A stretch of DNA of 36,804 nucleotides from Bacteroidales bacterium (GCA_023229985.1 JALNYF010000015.1:1-36804); one strand, 5' to 3'. Shown: positions 23,345 through 32,612, counted from the stretch's first letter. Numbers and translations are program-made. Notes: generated from the letters alone by a model not told the origin.

Positions 23345-25192
23345 ATGCAAAAAATTGAACTATTAGCTCCTGCCAAGGATTTGGAATGTGGGTTGGCGGC
23401 AATTCATCACGGCGCGGATGCTATTTATGTGGGAGCCCCGCAATTTAGCGCACGCAGTGCTGCAGGAAATACCATTGCCGACATCGAAAAGCTCTGCCAA
23501 TACGCCCATCTTTATCATGCACACGTTCACGTTGCCCTCAATACAATCTTGACGGATAAAGAGTTAGAACAAGCTCGCAAGATTATTTTTCAACTCTATA
23601 ATGCCGGAATTGACGCACTCATTATCCAAGATCTCGGTATCTTGCAGTTGGACATTCCTCCTTTGGCACTCCACGCCAGCACGCAAATGGATAACAGAAC
23701 TCCCGAAAAAGTGCTATTCTGGGAAAAAATAGGCTTTGAACGCGTTATCTTGGCTCGCGAACTCTCGCTTTCGCAAATTAGCGAAATCCGTAAAAATACG
23801 CATATCGAACTGGAAGCTTTTGTCCACGGCGCTTTGTGTGTCAGTTATAGCGGGCAATGCTATATGAGCCAAGCGTGTTCGGGAAGAAGTGCCAACCGCG
23901 GAACTTGTGCCCAATATTGCCGCTTACCATATGATTTGGTAGATGATAGAGGCATTATCATCAAAGAACAAAGCCACTTACTTTCGCTAAAAGATATGGA
24001 CCGCGCTGATAGTCTGCAAGAAATGATCAATGCCGGAATTACTTCCTTTAAAATTGAGGGCAGACTTAAAAATGCCGATTATGTCAAAAACATTACCGCA
24101 TATTATCGACAAAAATTAGATAAAATATTGGACGCAGATTCTTCCTATCAAGCAGCTTCAGCCGGTAAAACCACTTTTTCTTTTACTCCCAATCCTCAAA
24201 AGACTTTTTATCGAGGGAAAACCGACTATTTTTTGCACAAACGCGAAAATGTGATGGTATCTCCTGACATCTCAAAATCTATAGGAGAGTTTATCGGCAT
24301 AATTACGCGCATTCATCTTAATTCTTTTTCTGTTGATACAGAAGTTGTACTTCACAATGGAGACGGTTTGGGATTTATCGATCCGCAAGGAGAATTGGTG
24401 GGGTTTAGAATTAATAAAGTTGAAAATCAACAAATTACGACTTTGGAGGTGGTGCCAGACTTAGTTGAGGGAACAGCTGTTTATCGCAATTTTGATATTG
24501 AATTTGATAAGAAACTACAAACGGATTCTGCTTTGCGCAAAATAGCCGTCAATATTCGTTTTCAAGAAACTACTGCCGGCTTTTTATTGACATTGACTGA
24601 CGAAGAGAAGATTCAAGTTGAATTACCGATTGTTTGCGCAAAAGAATTGTCGCAAAAAGGCGAAGTTGCGAAGAATGTACTGCGGAGTAATTTTTCAAAA
24701 TTAGGGAATACTCCATTTATTATCAATGAGTTATCTGTTGATTGGATGAAACCTTATTTCTTTCCGGTTTCTCAAATCAACGAATGGCGACGGCAGGCGG
24801 TTGAGTTGCTGATTGCCGGTAGAATGGAAACGGCTCATCATCAATCTGCCAAACTGATTACTCCTAATAACATTTCTTTCCCGGCAGCACAATCTGACAT
24901 TTCATCTTATCGTGCGAATGTTATGAACCAACGTGCCAAGGAGTTTTACCAAATGCACGGAATAGAAGTGACCGAACCTGCTTTTGAAGTTCATGAATCC
25001 GCTGAGGCTACGCTGATGACATGCAAACATTGCATAAAATATACGTTAGGGTATTGCTCAAAGCAAAATTTGCCCAAAGAACTCCCTTTTGTTGAGCCAT
25101 TGTACTTACAATTACATCATACTCTATTTCAGCTTTCTTTTGATTGTAAAAAGTGTGAAATGAGCATAAAAAAGCGGAATCCCGTTTGTTGA
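23345..25192 (+). CDS. U32-family protein (RlhA-like tRNA/rRNA hydroxylation)
   Basis: A 615-residue protein with the U32 domain at the N-terminus (YVGAPQFSARSAAGN, then QDLGILQL and LHASTQMDNRTP) and the Cys cluster SYSGQCYMSQACSGRSANRGTCAQYCR near 175-200 that binds an iron-sulfur centre in such proteins. U32 proteins such as RlhA and TrhP hydroxylate specific RNA bases, despite the old name peptidase U32 or collagenase. The length, with an extra C-terminal domain and a Cys-containing tail (CKHCIKYTLGYC), suggests an RlhA (YdcP)-like protein modifying 23S rRNA, but a TrhP role is possible. It has its own promoter and a shared terminator at the 3' end. Confidence 0.85.
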   Translation: MQKIELLAPAKDLECGLAAIHHGADAIYVGAPQFSARSAAGNTIADIEKLCQYAHLYHAHVHVALNTILTDKELEQARKIIFQLYNAGIDALIIQDLGILQLDIPPLALHASTQMDNRTPEKVLFWEKIGFERVILARELSLSQISEIRKNTHIELEAFVHGALCVSYSGQCYMSQACSGRSANRGTCAQYCRLPYDLVDDRGIIIKEQSHLLSLKDMDRADSLQEMINAGITSFKIEGRLKNADYVKNITAYYRQKLDKILDADSSYQAASAGKTTFSFTPNPQKTFYRGKTDYFLHKRENVMVSPDISKSIGEFIGIITRIHLNSFSVDTEVVLHNGDGLGFIDPQGELVGFRINKVENQQITTLEVVPDLVEGTAVYRNFDIEFDKKLQTDSALRKIAVNIRFQETTAGFLLTLTDEEKIQVELPIVCAKELSQKGEVAKNVLRSNFSKLGNTPFIINELSVDWMKPYFFPVSQINEWRRQAVELLIAGRMETAHHQSAKLITPNNISFPAAQSDISSYRANVMNQRAKEFYQMHGIEVTEPAFEVHESAEATLMTCKHCIKYTLGYCSKQNLPKELPFVEPLYLQLHHTLFQLSFDCKKCEMSIKKRNPVC

Positions 25193-25202
25193 GAATCCGC
25201 TT
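25171..25202. terminator. Bidirectional terminator between U32 and S46 genes
   Basis: AAGCGGA (25172-25178) pairs with TCCGCTT (25196-25202). A run of A before the stem gives T after it on the minus strand, suited to S46 transcripts. On the plus strand the hairpin spans the U32 stop codon. The stem resembles the one at 595-628 (GCGGATT). Confidence 0.7.
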
Positions 25203-25223
25203 AGAAAATATGGATAAATTTGT

Positions 25224-27353
25224 TTATTGAACGAATTTCATTTCATCTAAAAGATAGCCGGCACCACCAAACTTGTCAATAATGAACATGACATAGCGAA
25301 TGTCCACGCAAATACAACGTTGTAAATCCTGATTGAAGACGATGTCGCTGCTCAGGGCTTCCCAATTTCCGTCAAAAGCAATACCGATCAGTTCGCCGTT
25401 GCCATTAATAACCGGACTACCCGAATTGCCGCCCGTAATATCATTATTGGACAAGAAACAAACGGAAAGGGTGTCATTTTTGCCATATTTGCCAAAATCT
25501 TTATTTAATATCAGATTTTTTAACTTGGCAGGAACGTCAAATTCTGCATCATTTGGAATCTCTTTTTCCAAAATACCATCGGTTGTTGTATAATATTTGT
25601 AATGAATGCCATCAACCGGGTAATAATCTAAAACTTGTCCGTAAGTCATTCGCATAGTGGAATTTGCATCCGGATACATCGGAGTGGAACCATTCATTTC
25701 CTTAACGGCTGCCAAATATAAGGTACGCAAACTGCTGAGTTCTTGATCATACATCTTGTAATTGAAGTAGTTTATTTGCAGTACATCAATCAGAGATTGA
25801 ATATAGGTTGTCAACAGATCTTTCTGCAATAATTCTGAAGATAATTTTGGAACTGCTTTTTTATAGTTTTCAGCCGAGCTAAACACAGATTTTGCAAAAG
25901 CATCATCAACGAATTTTTCCAAGTTTCCTTTATATTTTTTATTAATCAGCGTGAAAATGTCGGGGCGATATTCAACCGGTACGTCGTTCCAAACTTTCAA
26001 ACTTGCCAAGATAATGGCTTTTTCGGTTGCGGGATCGGATCCTTCCATGTAGGTATTGTATTCGTCGAGAGCTACCTCCAATTCTTCTTCGTTGTTTGTC
26101 TTTGTCAATGAAACATCAAGTGGGAAAAGCATAGTTTTGGAATTGGAAAGTATTAGATTTGAATAGGTTAAAGCTTTCAGACTATTGGCATCAAGGGTAT
26201 CGCATACATTTTTAATATCTTGTAGCACGGTTCCATATTTTTCTTGACGTTTTGGGTCTTGATTAATCCATTTTTGCAGGGCGGCTTCTTGTTTAGCTTT
26301 TTTGTCTGCAACTTTCAGTTTGATAAGGCTTTCGGTTTCACCTTTTTTATTTTTCCAAGAGTTGGACATACTGGCGAAGTCTTCGGCATAGCCGAGACGT
26401 ATTTTATCGCTGGAGCGCATGGCATCGCGGATAACGGGGAGAATTGCGTCCAAAACGCCCACGAAAGCGGGGTTATCGTATTGGGTGGTAACATTGACCT
26501 CGTATGAGGTCATAAAGCGTTCGGTAGTGCCCGGGTAACCCCAGACCATAGAAAAGTCACCTTCTTTAACTCCTTGTAAATTAATAGATAAGAAGTGTTT
26601 TGGCTGAAGAGGAACGTTATCTTTGGAATAAAGTGCCGGGGAACCGTCCGGAGCGGTATAGATTCTGAACATGGAGAAATCTCCGGTATGGCGGGGCCAC
26701 ATCCAATTATCGGTTTCTCCACCAAATTTACCTACAGAACTGGGCGGTGCAAACACCAAGCGTACATCTTTATAGGTAATATATGTAAACATATAATACT
26801 CATTTCCTTCGTAAAAAGGTTTCACAACGACCGTATATTTTCCATCTTCGGAATATTCGGATTCTAATGTTGCAATGGCAGATGAGATAGCACTTTCGCG
26901 GTCGGTGGCATTCATACCGTCGGTTACATTATCAAAGATTTTTGCGGTCACGTCGTCCATGCGAACCAAGAAGTTTACATAAAATCCCTCGTTAGGAAGT
27001 TCTTCTTCTTTGCTCATGGCACAAAACCCGTTTTTCAGGTAGTCGTGTTCTTCGGTAGAGTGTTCTACAATAAAGGAGTATCCACAGTGGTGGTTGGTAA
27101 GCATCAAGCCGTCTTTGGAGACAACTTCGCCGGTGCAAAAACCGTTTCCTAATTGAACCACTGCGTCTTTTAAGGAACTGTTATTGATGTCATATAGCTG
27201 TTCGGGAGTTAATTTGAGTCCCATTCGTTGCATATCGGCATAGTTATAATCTTTGATGAACATAGGCAGCCACATCCCTTCGTCTGGTGGATTCGTAGCA
27301 AATGAGTTCATACACAGCACCATAGAAAGTGCCCAAAATAATAATTTTTTCAT
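25224..27353 (-). CDS. S46 dipeptidyl peptidase (DPP7-type), exported
   Basis: A 709-residue periplasmic serine exopeptidase unique to Bacteroidota and relatives, taking dipeptides from peptide N-termini. A signal peptide ends near residue 20 (NSFATN). The S1-like catalytic His is in TNHHCGYSF, and the catalytic Ser644 is in TGGNSGSPVING. The residue 18 positions after that Ser is Gly662 in FDGNWE. By what is known of the family, Gly there goes with DPP7 (hydrophobic side chains preferred) and Arg with DPP11 (Asp/Glu preferred), so DPP7-like specificity is likely. The helical domain covers about 310-540. The gene lies 25 bases before the recJ stop, on the same strand, and recJ may share its transcript. 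Confidence 0.9.
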   Translation of the reverse strand: MKKLLFWALSMVLCMNSFATNPPDEGMWLPMFIKDYNYADMQRMGLKLTPEQLYDINNSSLKDAVVQLGNGFCTGEVVSKDGLMLTNHHCGYSFIVEHSTEEHDYLKNGFCAMSKEEELPNEGFYVNFLVRMDDVTAKIFDNVTDGMNATDRESAISSAIATLESEYSEDGKYTVVVKPFYEGNEYYMFTYITYKDVRLVFAPPSSVGKFGGETDNWMWPRHTGDFSMFRIYTAPDGSPALYSKDNVPLQPKHFLSINLQGVKEGDFSMVWGYPGTTERFMTSYEVNVTTQYDNPAFVGVLDAILPVIRDAMRSSDKIRLGYAEDFASMSNSWKNKKGETESLIKLKVADKKAKQEAALQKWINQDPKRQEKYGTVLQDIKNVCDTLDANSLKALTYSNLILSNSKTMLFPLDVSLTKTNNEEELEVALDEYNTYMEGSDPATEKAIILASLKVWNDVPVEYRPDIFTLINKKYKGNLEKFVDDAFAKSVFSSAENYKKAVPKLSSELLQKDLLTTYIQSLIDVLQINYFNYKMYDQELSSLRTLYLAAVKEMNGSTPMYPDANSTMRMTYGQVLDYYPVDGIHYKYYTTTDGILEKEIPNDAEFDVPAKLKNLILNKDFGKYGKNDTLSVCFLSNNDITGGNSGSPVINGNGELIGIAFDGNWEALSSDIVFNQDLQRCICVDIRYVMFIIDKFGGAGYLLDEMKFVQ

Positions 27354-27378
27354 AATTTTCTATTTGATGAATAATAAA

Positions 27379-29145
27379 TCAATTGCTACTTTTTATATCT
27401 TTTACGTTCAGTTGTATGGAAGTGACATTATTCCACGTATTCTCTTCGACGTGATAAAGCATATCGAAGTCATCGCCTGAAATCACTTTGTCGAAATTTT
27501 CTTTTTGGTTAAAAGCAATGGCATCAATGGAGTGGCAGTTTTTATTTCTATAGAGAACACGTAATTTAATATGTTTTTCGCCTACAATTCGCGCATTTCC
27601 CTCTTCTACCAAGTGACGAGAAAGGAAAACGGGGGACATATTGCCGGGACCGAAAGGAGCGAATTTTTTAAGATTTCCCACAAATTTGGGAGTAATATCG
27701 GTCAAATCGAGTTCCATATCCACTTCTATTTCAGGAACAAAGGCATGGTCATCTTGGATTTCTTCTTCGACAAATTTTTCAAATTTTTCAGAAAAAGCCT
27801 TCAAATTTTCTTCTTTCAGGGAAAGACCGGCGGCGTAATTATGTCCGCCAAAGTGTTCCAATAAGTCGGCACAGTGGTTAATGCCGTTGTAGATATTAAA
27901 TTCCTTGATAGAGCGGGCAGAACCGGTAATTAATCCATCTGTTGATTTGGTTAAGATGATGGTGGGGCGATAGAATTCTTCCACCAAGCGGGAAGCCACA
28001 ATACCGATAATTCCCTTGTTCCAGTCGGGATTATAAAGAACGATACTTTTCTTTTCGCTATAATCGACATTGGAAAGAAATTCGTTAATTGCTTCGCTGG
28101 TAGCGATTTTATCCAATTCTCGGCGTTTGTCGTTATGGGTATTGATATTTTTGCCGATGTCCATCGACTTATCTTCGTCGTCGCAGATAAGAAGTTTCAC
28201 CGATTCGCGACCGGTATTGATTCTGCCGGCGGCATTAATTCGAGGTCCGACATTAAATACGAGGTCGGAAATAGAAATAATGCGGTTAAAAATAGTATTT
28301 TCGGTTGGAGGATAATGAACTTTGATTCCGGATTGTTCAATGATGGATTTGATGCCCACGCGCGGGAAACGGTTAATGATAATCAGTCCGAAATAGGCTA
28401 AAATTCTATTTTCTCCGGTAATGGCAACGATATCGGAAGCAATGCTGATAGCCACCAAATCCAGTCTCGACAGCCATAGTTGGTCGGGAAGGTTAAAATA
28501 TTTGCAGTAGCCTTGAATGAGTTTAAACCCGACTCCGCAGCCGGATAATTCTTTGTACGGATAGGGGCATTCTTCACATTTAGGGTCTAAAACCGCCACA
28601 GCCTTGGGAAGCTCATCGCCGGCTAAATGGTGGTCACAAATGATGACATCAATGCCGTAGCTGTTCGCAAAATCTACTTTATCGTTGGCTTTGATACCGC
28701 AATCCAAAGAAATAAGTAATGTAAAATCGTTGGCGTGGCAGTATTCTATTCCCTGGTCGGAAATGCCGTAACCTTCCAAATAGCGGTCAGGAATATAGTA
28801 TTCAATGTAATTCTTGTATTCAGACCCGATGATTTCTTTTAAAAAAGAGTACACCAAAGCAACTGCCGAGGTGCCATCTACATCGTAATCACCGTATATT
28901 AGTATTTTCTCATTATCAATTACCGCTTTTGACAGACGTTCCACCGCTTTATCCATATCTTTCATCAAAAACGGGTCGTGTAATTTTGAGATGTCGGGAT
29001 TGAAAAATAATTGAGCATCTTCCACTGTTTTGATGCCTCGCTTCATTAATAAACCTGCCAGTGGTTTTTCAATCGACAAAAGCTGACTAAAATTTTCAAC
29101 TTCGTCTTCGCTGGGAGTAGTAGTAAGAATCCATCTTTTTTCCAT
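27379..29145 (-). CDS. recJ: Single-stranded-DNA-specific exonuclease RecJ
   Basis: A 588-residue DHH-family 5'-3' exonuclease acting on single-stranded DNA in recombination and repair. Motif I is GDYDVDGTSAVAL (residues near 77-90) and motif III is DHHLAGDELP around 165. The DHHA1 domain is visible at the C-side as HFGGHNYAAGLSL, and an OB-fold ends the protein. Length agrees with bacterial RecJ. Two peptidase and nuclease genes are on the same strand with a small gap of 25 bases. A -7 box is seen upstream (29172-29180). Confidence 0.95.
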   Translation of the reverse strand: MEKRWILTTTPSEDEVENFSQLLSIEKPLAGLLMKRGIKTVEDAQLFFNPDISKLHDPFLMKDMDKAVERLSKAVIDNEKILIYGDYDVDGTSAVALVYSFLKEIIGSEYKNYIEYYIPDRYLEGYGISDQGIEYCHANDFTLLISLDCGIKANDKVDFANSYGIDVIICDHHLAGDELPKAVAVLDPKCEECPYPYKELSGCGVGFKLIQGYCKYFNLPDQLWLSRLDLVAISIASDIVAITGENRILAYFGLIIINRFPRVGIKSIIEQSGIKVHYPPTENTIFNRIISISDLVFNVGPRINAAGRINTGRESVKLLICDDEDKSMDIGKNINTHNDKRRELDKIATSEAINEFLSNVDYSEKKSIVLYNPDWNKGIIGIVASRLVEEFYRPTIILTKSTDGLITGSARSIKEFNIYNGINHCADLLEHFGGHNYAAGLSLKEENLKAFSEKFEKFVEEEIQDDHAFVPEIEVDMELDLTDITPKFVGNLKKFAPFGPGNMSPVFLSRHLVEEGNARIVGEKHIKLRVLYRNKNCHSIDAIAFNQKENFDKVISGDDFDMLYHVEENTWNNVTSIQLNVKDIKSSN

Positions 29146-29171
29146 AGTATTTTTACGTTAAATTAGAGGTT

Positions 29172-29180
29172 GCAAATTTA
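29172..29180 (-). promoter_or_regulatory. -7 box for recJ
   Basis: The minus strand reads TAAATTTGC, a good TAnnTTTGC match, 26 bases before the ATG at 29145. The usual TTG is absent; a TTTATTAATAA run stands in its place. Confidence 0.5.
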
Positions 29181-29241
29181 TAATTTTTTTTATTAATAAA
29201 GAATACTTTACTAATAAAAATCGCATATAATTTTATTTTTT

Positions 29242-29302
29242 TTATTGTTGTCCGGTAAATTGCGATTTGCGCTGCTACTTAAATTATTGCTGTTCGGTAA
29301 AT
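29242..29302. repeat. Imperfect direct repeat of 19 bases
   Basis: TTATTGTTGTCCGGTAAAT (29242-29260) and TTATTGCTGTTCGGTAAAT (29284-29302) differ at two positions and start 42 bases apart, about four turns of the helix. They could be twin binding sites for a regulator of recJ. Confidence 0.6.
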
Positions 29303-29369
29303 ATTGTAATGCGTGGCATCCAACCCCGTCCGATTCCTATTTTTGTACTCTGTTTCTCGAAACATGAAA

Positions 29370-29397
29370 TGTAGCGTACCTACGTAGGTACGCTACA
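29370..29397. repeat. Perfect 28-base palindrome
   Basis: The half-site TGTAGCGTACCTAC (29370-29383) is followed directly by its exact reverse complement (29384-29397), with no spacer. The centre is TACGTA and the flanks are unpaired. It is far stronger than expected by chance. It lies 68 bases from the SPOR gene stop and 225 bases from the recJ start. Confidence 0.9.
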
Positions 29398-29464
29398 AAT
29401 ATAGAGTTGCATGGTCGTGCGTTTCACACAACCGCGAAGTGCTCGGATGTTCTTATAGTTTTGT

Positions 29465-29875
29465 CTATTTTATGATGTCTTCAACTTTTCGTTTATCTCG
29501 CGTCACAAATGCACCCGGAAAGGTTTGTTGTACATAATTCAGCACGTGGTATGCCTCCATTCTGTCAAAAAAATTTCCGATTCTTACTTTATGATTAGGG
29601 GCATCGAAAGTAATGTAAATTTGTGTGGGCACCGAAATCCCTGCTAATTGTTTTTCTGTTTCATTTTTTAAAATCACTGCTTTTCCGCTTGAATTTTCGC
29701 CCGAAAACGAGCCGATCTGAATGCAGAATATGGTTACTTTATCAACGTTCTTGTTTGCCTCAATATGTTTTTCCTGTGCCTTTATGATGGATTCTTCAAT
29801 GTCATAAGTTACATATTGCGCAAACAAAATGCAAGGAAACAGTAGAAAAACAGACATTAAAAATTTCTTTTTCAT
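29465..29875 (-). CDS. Exported SPOR-domain protein
   Basis: A 136-residue protein with a signal peptide (MKKKFLMSVFLLF through FAQ). The C-terminal half shows the SPOR pattern: IFCIQIGSFSGEN, a variable middle, then DAPNHKVRIGNFFDRMEAYHVL and FPGAFVTRD. SPOR domains bind denuded peptidoglycan at the septum. The start at 29875 was preferred over upstream in-frame ATG codons at 29881 and 29917, because it gives a clean signal peptide and starts after the dsbD stop (29886). It follows dsbD by 10 bases, suggesting co-transcription. Confidence 0.8.
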   Translation of the reverse strand: MKKKFLMSVFLLFPCILFAQYVTYDIEESIIKAQEKHIEANKNVDKVTIFCIQIGSFSGENSSGKAVILKNETEKQLAGISVPTQIYITFDAPNHKVRIGNFFDRMEAYHVLNYVQQTFPGAFVTRDKRKVEDIIK

Positions 29876-29885
29876 ATACATTTTG

Positions 29886-31934
29886 TTAGTTTCCGTGTTT
29901 CTTTTTAAATGCTTCAATTCCTTCTTCCATAAACTGAAGATATTTTTGTATATCTAATTCATAATAGGTGGGACCCACTAAAACAGAGCCGTCATAATCA
30001 ATAATATAGTAGCATGGTTGGGAATTCTCTTTGTATTTTTGATTACTGATAAAGGTGTTTTTTTCGCCTAACATGGTTAATGTTTTTCCATCATTATCCA
30101 CGATATAGTCTTCTTTATCGAGTTTTACTTTTTTATCATCGACATACATGGCAAGTAGCACAAAATCGTTGGTAAATTTTTCTCTCACGGCATCGGCTAT
30201 CCAGACGGTATTTTCTACTTTTCTGCAGTTTGTGCAACCGTGACCGGTAAAATCAACAAATATAGGTTTATTCATTTTTTTCGCTACGCGCAGAGCTTGG
30301 TCATAGTCGAAATAACCTTCGATACCGTTAGGGAAGTGCAATTGATCGGCATATTTAGGTTCTTCTTTAGCATTTTCACTATTGGGTGAGAGGACAAATT
30401 TTGTTTCTTTTCTCACGATTTCGGAGATATTAAAATCTTGCGTTTCCATGGGTGGCAGCCAACCTGAGATTGCTTTGAGGGGCGCTCCCCACATACCCGG
30501 AATCATATAGACTACAAATGTAAAAGTGAAGATAGAAATAATAAATCTGATCCAGCTTTTTTGTACCGGCATTTCGGCATCGGCGGGGAAACGTATCTTG
30601 CCAATAAGATAAAGTCCGAGTAGGGTAAAGATAACAATCCAGAATGCTAAATAAACTTCTCTATCTAAGATTCCCCATCCGTAAGTTTGGTCGGGAACGT
30701 TTAAAAATTTCAGTGCAAAAGCCAATTCCACAAATGCTAAGATCACTTTCAGGGTGTTCATCCAGCCGCCGGATTTTGGCATAGATTTCAGTAAATTGGG
30801 GAACAGTGCAAATAAGGTAAACGGAACCGCGATGCCCAATGAGAAACCTAACATTCCGATAATAGGTTTAATGAATGAGCCGCCTGCCGCGTTCAGTGCT
30901 ACCGCACCAGCAATAGGCAATGTGCAAGAAAATGACACAAGTACCAACGTTAATGCCATAAAGAAAACGCCTACCAAACCACCACGGGATTCCATTTTAG
31001 ATGATTTGTTGACCCATTTGCTGGGCAGGGCAATTTCAAAATAACCAAACAGTGAAATAGCAAATACGATAAAAATTGCCGCAAATAAAACGTTCGGAAT
31101 CCAATGGGTACTCAATACGTTGGCAAAATCGGGACCCATCACCGCGGACAATATGATGCCGAATAATACAAATATAACGACTATGGAAATACCGTAAAAT
31201 AGGGCATTAAATTTTCCTTTTTTTCCTGATTTCATAAAATAGGAAACAGTCATCGGAATCATCGGGAAAACGCATGGCATGAGTAAACCCAGAAGTCCTG
31301 ATAGGATCGAGGTCAAGAAAAACAGCAGCATAGAATCCTCTTCCTTCGCATCGTCATTTTGAGTTTTTGATTCTGTTATTTGGCTATTTTGTAGTTTGAT
31401 GGAGAGGGTGTCGCTATTGAGGGCAGTTGTATCAGCACTGACGAGGTCGGAGGAGTCCACATTTTCGCCATCGGCAATGACTGCATCAATAGTGATGTCT
31501 ATCTCTTTTTCCACTTGTGTGCAACGCCCTTCTATGCAAGCCTGACCGGAAATTTTCCCCTTAATTTTGAATATTTTGTTGGGGTTAGTAATTTTGATTT
31601 TTTGTTTAAACGTCACTTTTTTGTAAAAATAACGGCTATAATCCATTGCAATGGAATCAAAGTGCGACTGTGGTTTCGGTTCGGTGACCTTGCCCACTAA
31701 CTGATAATTTGCCGAAGGAACAAATTCAAATACAATGGGTAATTCTAATCCTTTAGTGTTTTGGGAATAGAGGTGCCATTGGTCTTTTATATCTGCTTTT
31801 AGCTGCAATTCAGCTTCCGTTGGGGAATTTCTGACAACAGTAAACGTCCATTTTACAGGTTCTTGCATTCCTTGTGAAAAAGCCGAAAAGGCTGTTAGCA
31901 TCAGGGTAAGTAGGACTAAACAAAATTTCTTCAT
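29886..31934 (-). CDS. dsbD: Thiol:disulfide interchange protein DsbD
   Basis: A 682-residue inner membrane protein that passes electrons from cytoplasmic thioredoxin to periplasmic thiol proteins. It has a signal peptide (1 to about 20), an N-terminal DsbC-like domain (about 25-150, with Cys pair ACIEGRC), a linker, eight or so membrane segments with the CcdA-type motif MPCVFPMIPMTVSYF (near 225) and a C-terminal thioredoxin domain with Cys567 and Cys570 in HGCTNCRK. The three-domain layout is normal. Substrates here could include the exported thioredoxin encoded at 5665-6159. A -7 box is found at 31986-31994. Confidence 0.93.
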   Translation of the reverse strand: MKKFCLVLLTLMLTAFSAFSQGMQEPVKWTFTVVRNSPTEAELQLKADIKDQWHLYSQNTKGLELPIVFEFVPSANYQLVGKVTEPKPQSHFDSIAMDYSRYFYKKVTFKQKIKITNPNKIFKIKGKISGQACIEGRCTQVEKEIDITIDAVIADGENVDSSDLVSADTTALNSDTLSIKLQNSQITESKTQNDDAKEEDSMLLFFLTSILSGLLGLLMPCVFPMIPMTVSYFMKSGKKGKFNALFYGISIVVIFVLFGIILSAVMGPDFANVLSTHWIPNVLFAAIFIVFAISLFGYFEIALPSKWVNKSSKMESRGGLVGVFFMALTLVLVSFSCTLPIAGAVALNAAGGSFIKPIIGMLGFSLGIAVPFTLFALFPNLLKSMPKSGGWMNTLKVILAFVELAFALKFLNVPDQTYGWGILDREVYLAFWIVIFTLLGLYLIGKIRFPADAEMPVQKSWIRFIISIFTFTFVVYMIPGMWGAPLKAISGWLPPMETQDFNISEIVRKETKFVLSPNSENAKEEPKYADQLHFPNGIEGYFDYDQALRVAKKMNKPIFVDFTGHGCTNCRKVENTVWIADAVREKFTNDFVLLAMYVDDKKVKLDKEDYIVDNDGKTLTMLGEKNTFISNQKYKENSQPCYYIIDYDGSVLVGPTYYELDIQKYLQFMEEGIEAFKKKHGN

Positions 31935-31985
31935 ATCTATTTCATAATTACGTGAATGGATGAAAATATCGCGTGATAATGGTCG

Positions 31986-31994
31986 GCAAAAATA
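31986..31994 (-). promoter_or_regulatory. -7 box for the dsbD-SPOR operon
   Basis: The minus strand reads TATTTTTGC, an ideal -7 box, 51 bases before the dsbD ATG. No TTG is visible at the usual distance. Confidence 0.65.
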
Positions 31995-32012
31995 CGCATT
32001 TTTTTTATATGA

Positions 32013-32612
32013 TTATATGCTTTGTTGATGGGGAGCATTCATCTCTTTTTTCCATTTTAAATAACCCATAATCGAACCGATGGTGTAAACGATAAAGAGA
32101 ATGGAAGTGGGGTATAGTCCTTTGTAAGCGTAAAGGGCAGCCGAAGCGGCATTTACAACAATCCATAAAAGCCAATGTTCAATGTGTTTTTTTGCCAAGA
32201 GCCACATGGCAATGATGCTCAGTGCGGTGGTAAAAGCATCTCCGATGGGAACGGGACTGTCGGTAAATTGATATAGTATCCAAGAAATAGCCATGAAAAG
32301 TGCGATAAAAATAGCCATCAATCGCGGAACATCTTTTCGTTTCCAATGTGTAATGGCGACATAGTTCCCTTGATATTTATCTTTTCCGGCTTTATACTTC
32401 CAGACAATCAGTCCGTAGATATTGGCACCCAAGTAGTAGAGGTAGGTTGCGGCGTCGGCATAGAAAGCCGAGGTGTAAAAGATATAAATATAAAAAAGGG
32501 ACATGGCAATTCCTACCCACCACAGCCAAACGGAAGCCTTATATTCAAAATAGAGGTAGGTGAGTGCAATAACGGCACCGATAATCTCAATAATAAGATT
32601 ATAATCGTCCAT
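32013..32612 (-). CDS. pnuC: PnuC-family nicotinamide riboside (or thiamine) transporter
   Basis: A 199-residue membrane protein with about seven hydrophobic segments and many Trp residues. WKYKAGK, WLLAKKHIEHWLLWIVVNAAS and the end YLKWKKEM match the PnuC family, which carries nicotinamide riboside by facilitated diffusion; some members in Bacteroidota carry thiamine (PnuT) or riboflavin and cannot be told apart by eye. The start overlaps the end of the dehydrogenase gene by 14 bases, so translation is coupled. I saw no TPP riboswitch in the upstream leader. With nadD in the window, a nicotinamide role fits. Confidence 0.85.
   Translation of the reverse strand: MDDYNLIIEIIGAVIALTYLYFEYKASVWLWWVGIAMSLFYIYIFYTSAFYADAATYLYYLGANIYGLIVWKYKAGKDKYQGNYVAITHWKRKDVPRLMAIFIALFMAISWILYQFTDSPVPIGDAFTTALSIIAMWLLAKKHIEHWLLWIVVNAASAALYAYKGLYPTSILFIVYTIGSIMGYLKWKKEMNAPHQQSI

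Larger units (their letters stand above)
29146..29464. other. Intergenic region between recJ and SPOR gene
   Basis: No gene is seen. It contains, from the recJ side, a promoter box (29172-29180), a degenerate direct repeat (29242-29260 and 29284-29302), an AT-rich spacer and a 28-base perfect palindrome (29370-29397). The terminator of the SPOR/dsbD transcript is expected here, and the palindrome may serve as such. Confidence 0.7.

Noticed and set aside
31935..32012. A riboswitch in the pnuC region
   Set aside because: I looked for TPP or NAD-type riboswitch cores near pnuC and saw none, and pnuC has no leader of its own because it overlaps the upstream gene.
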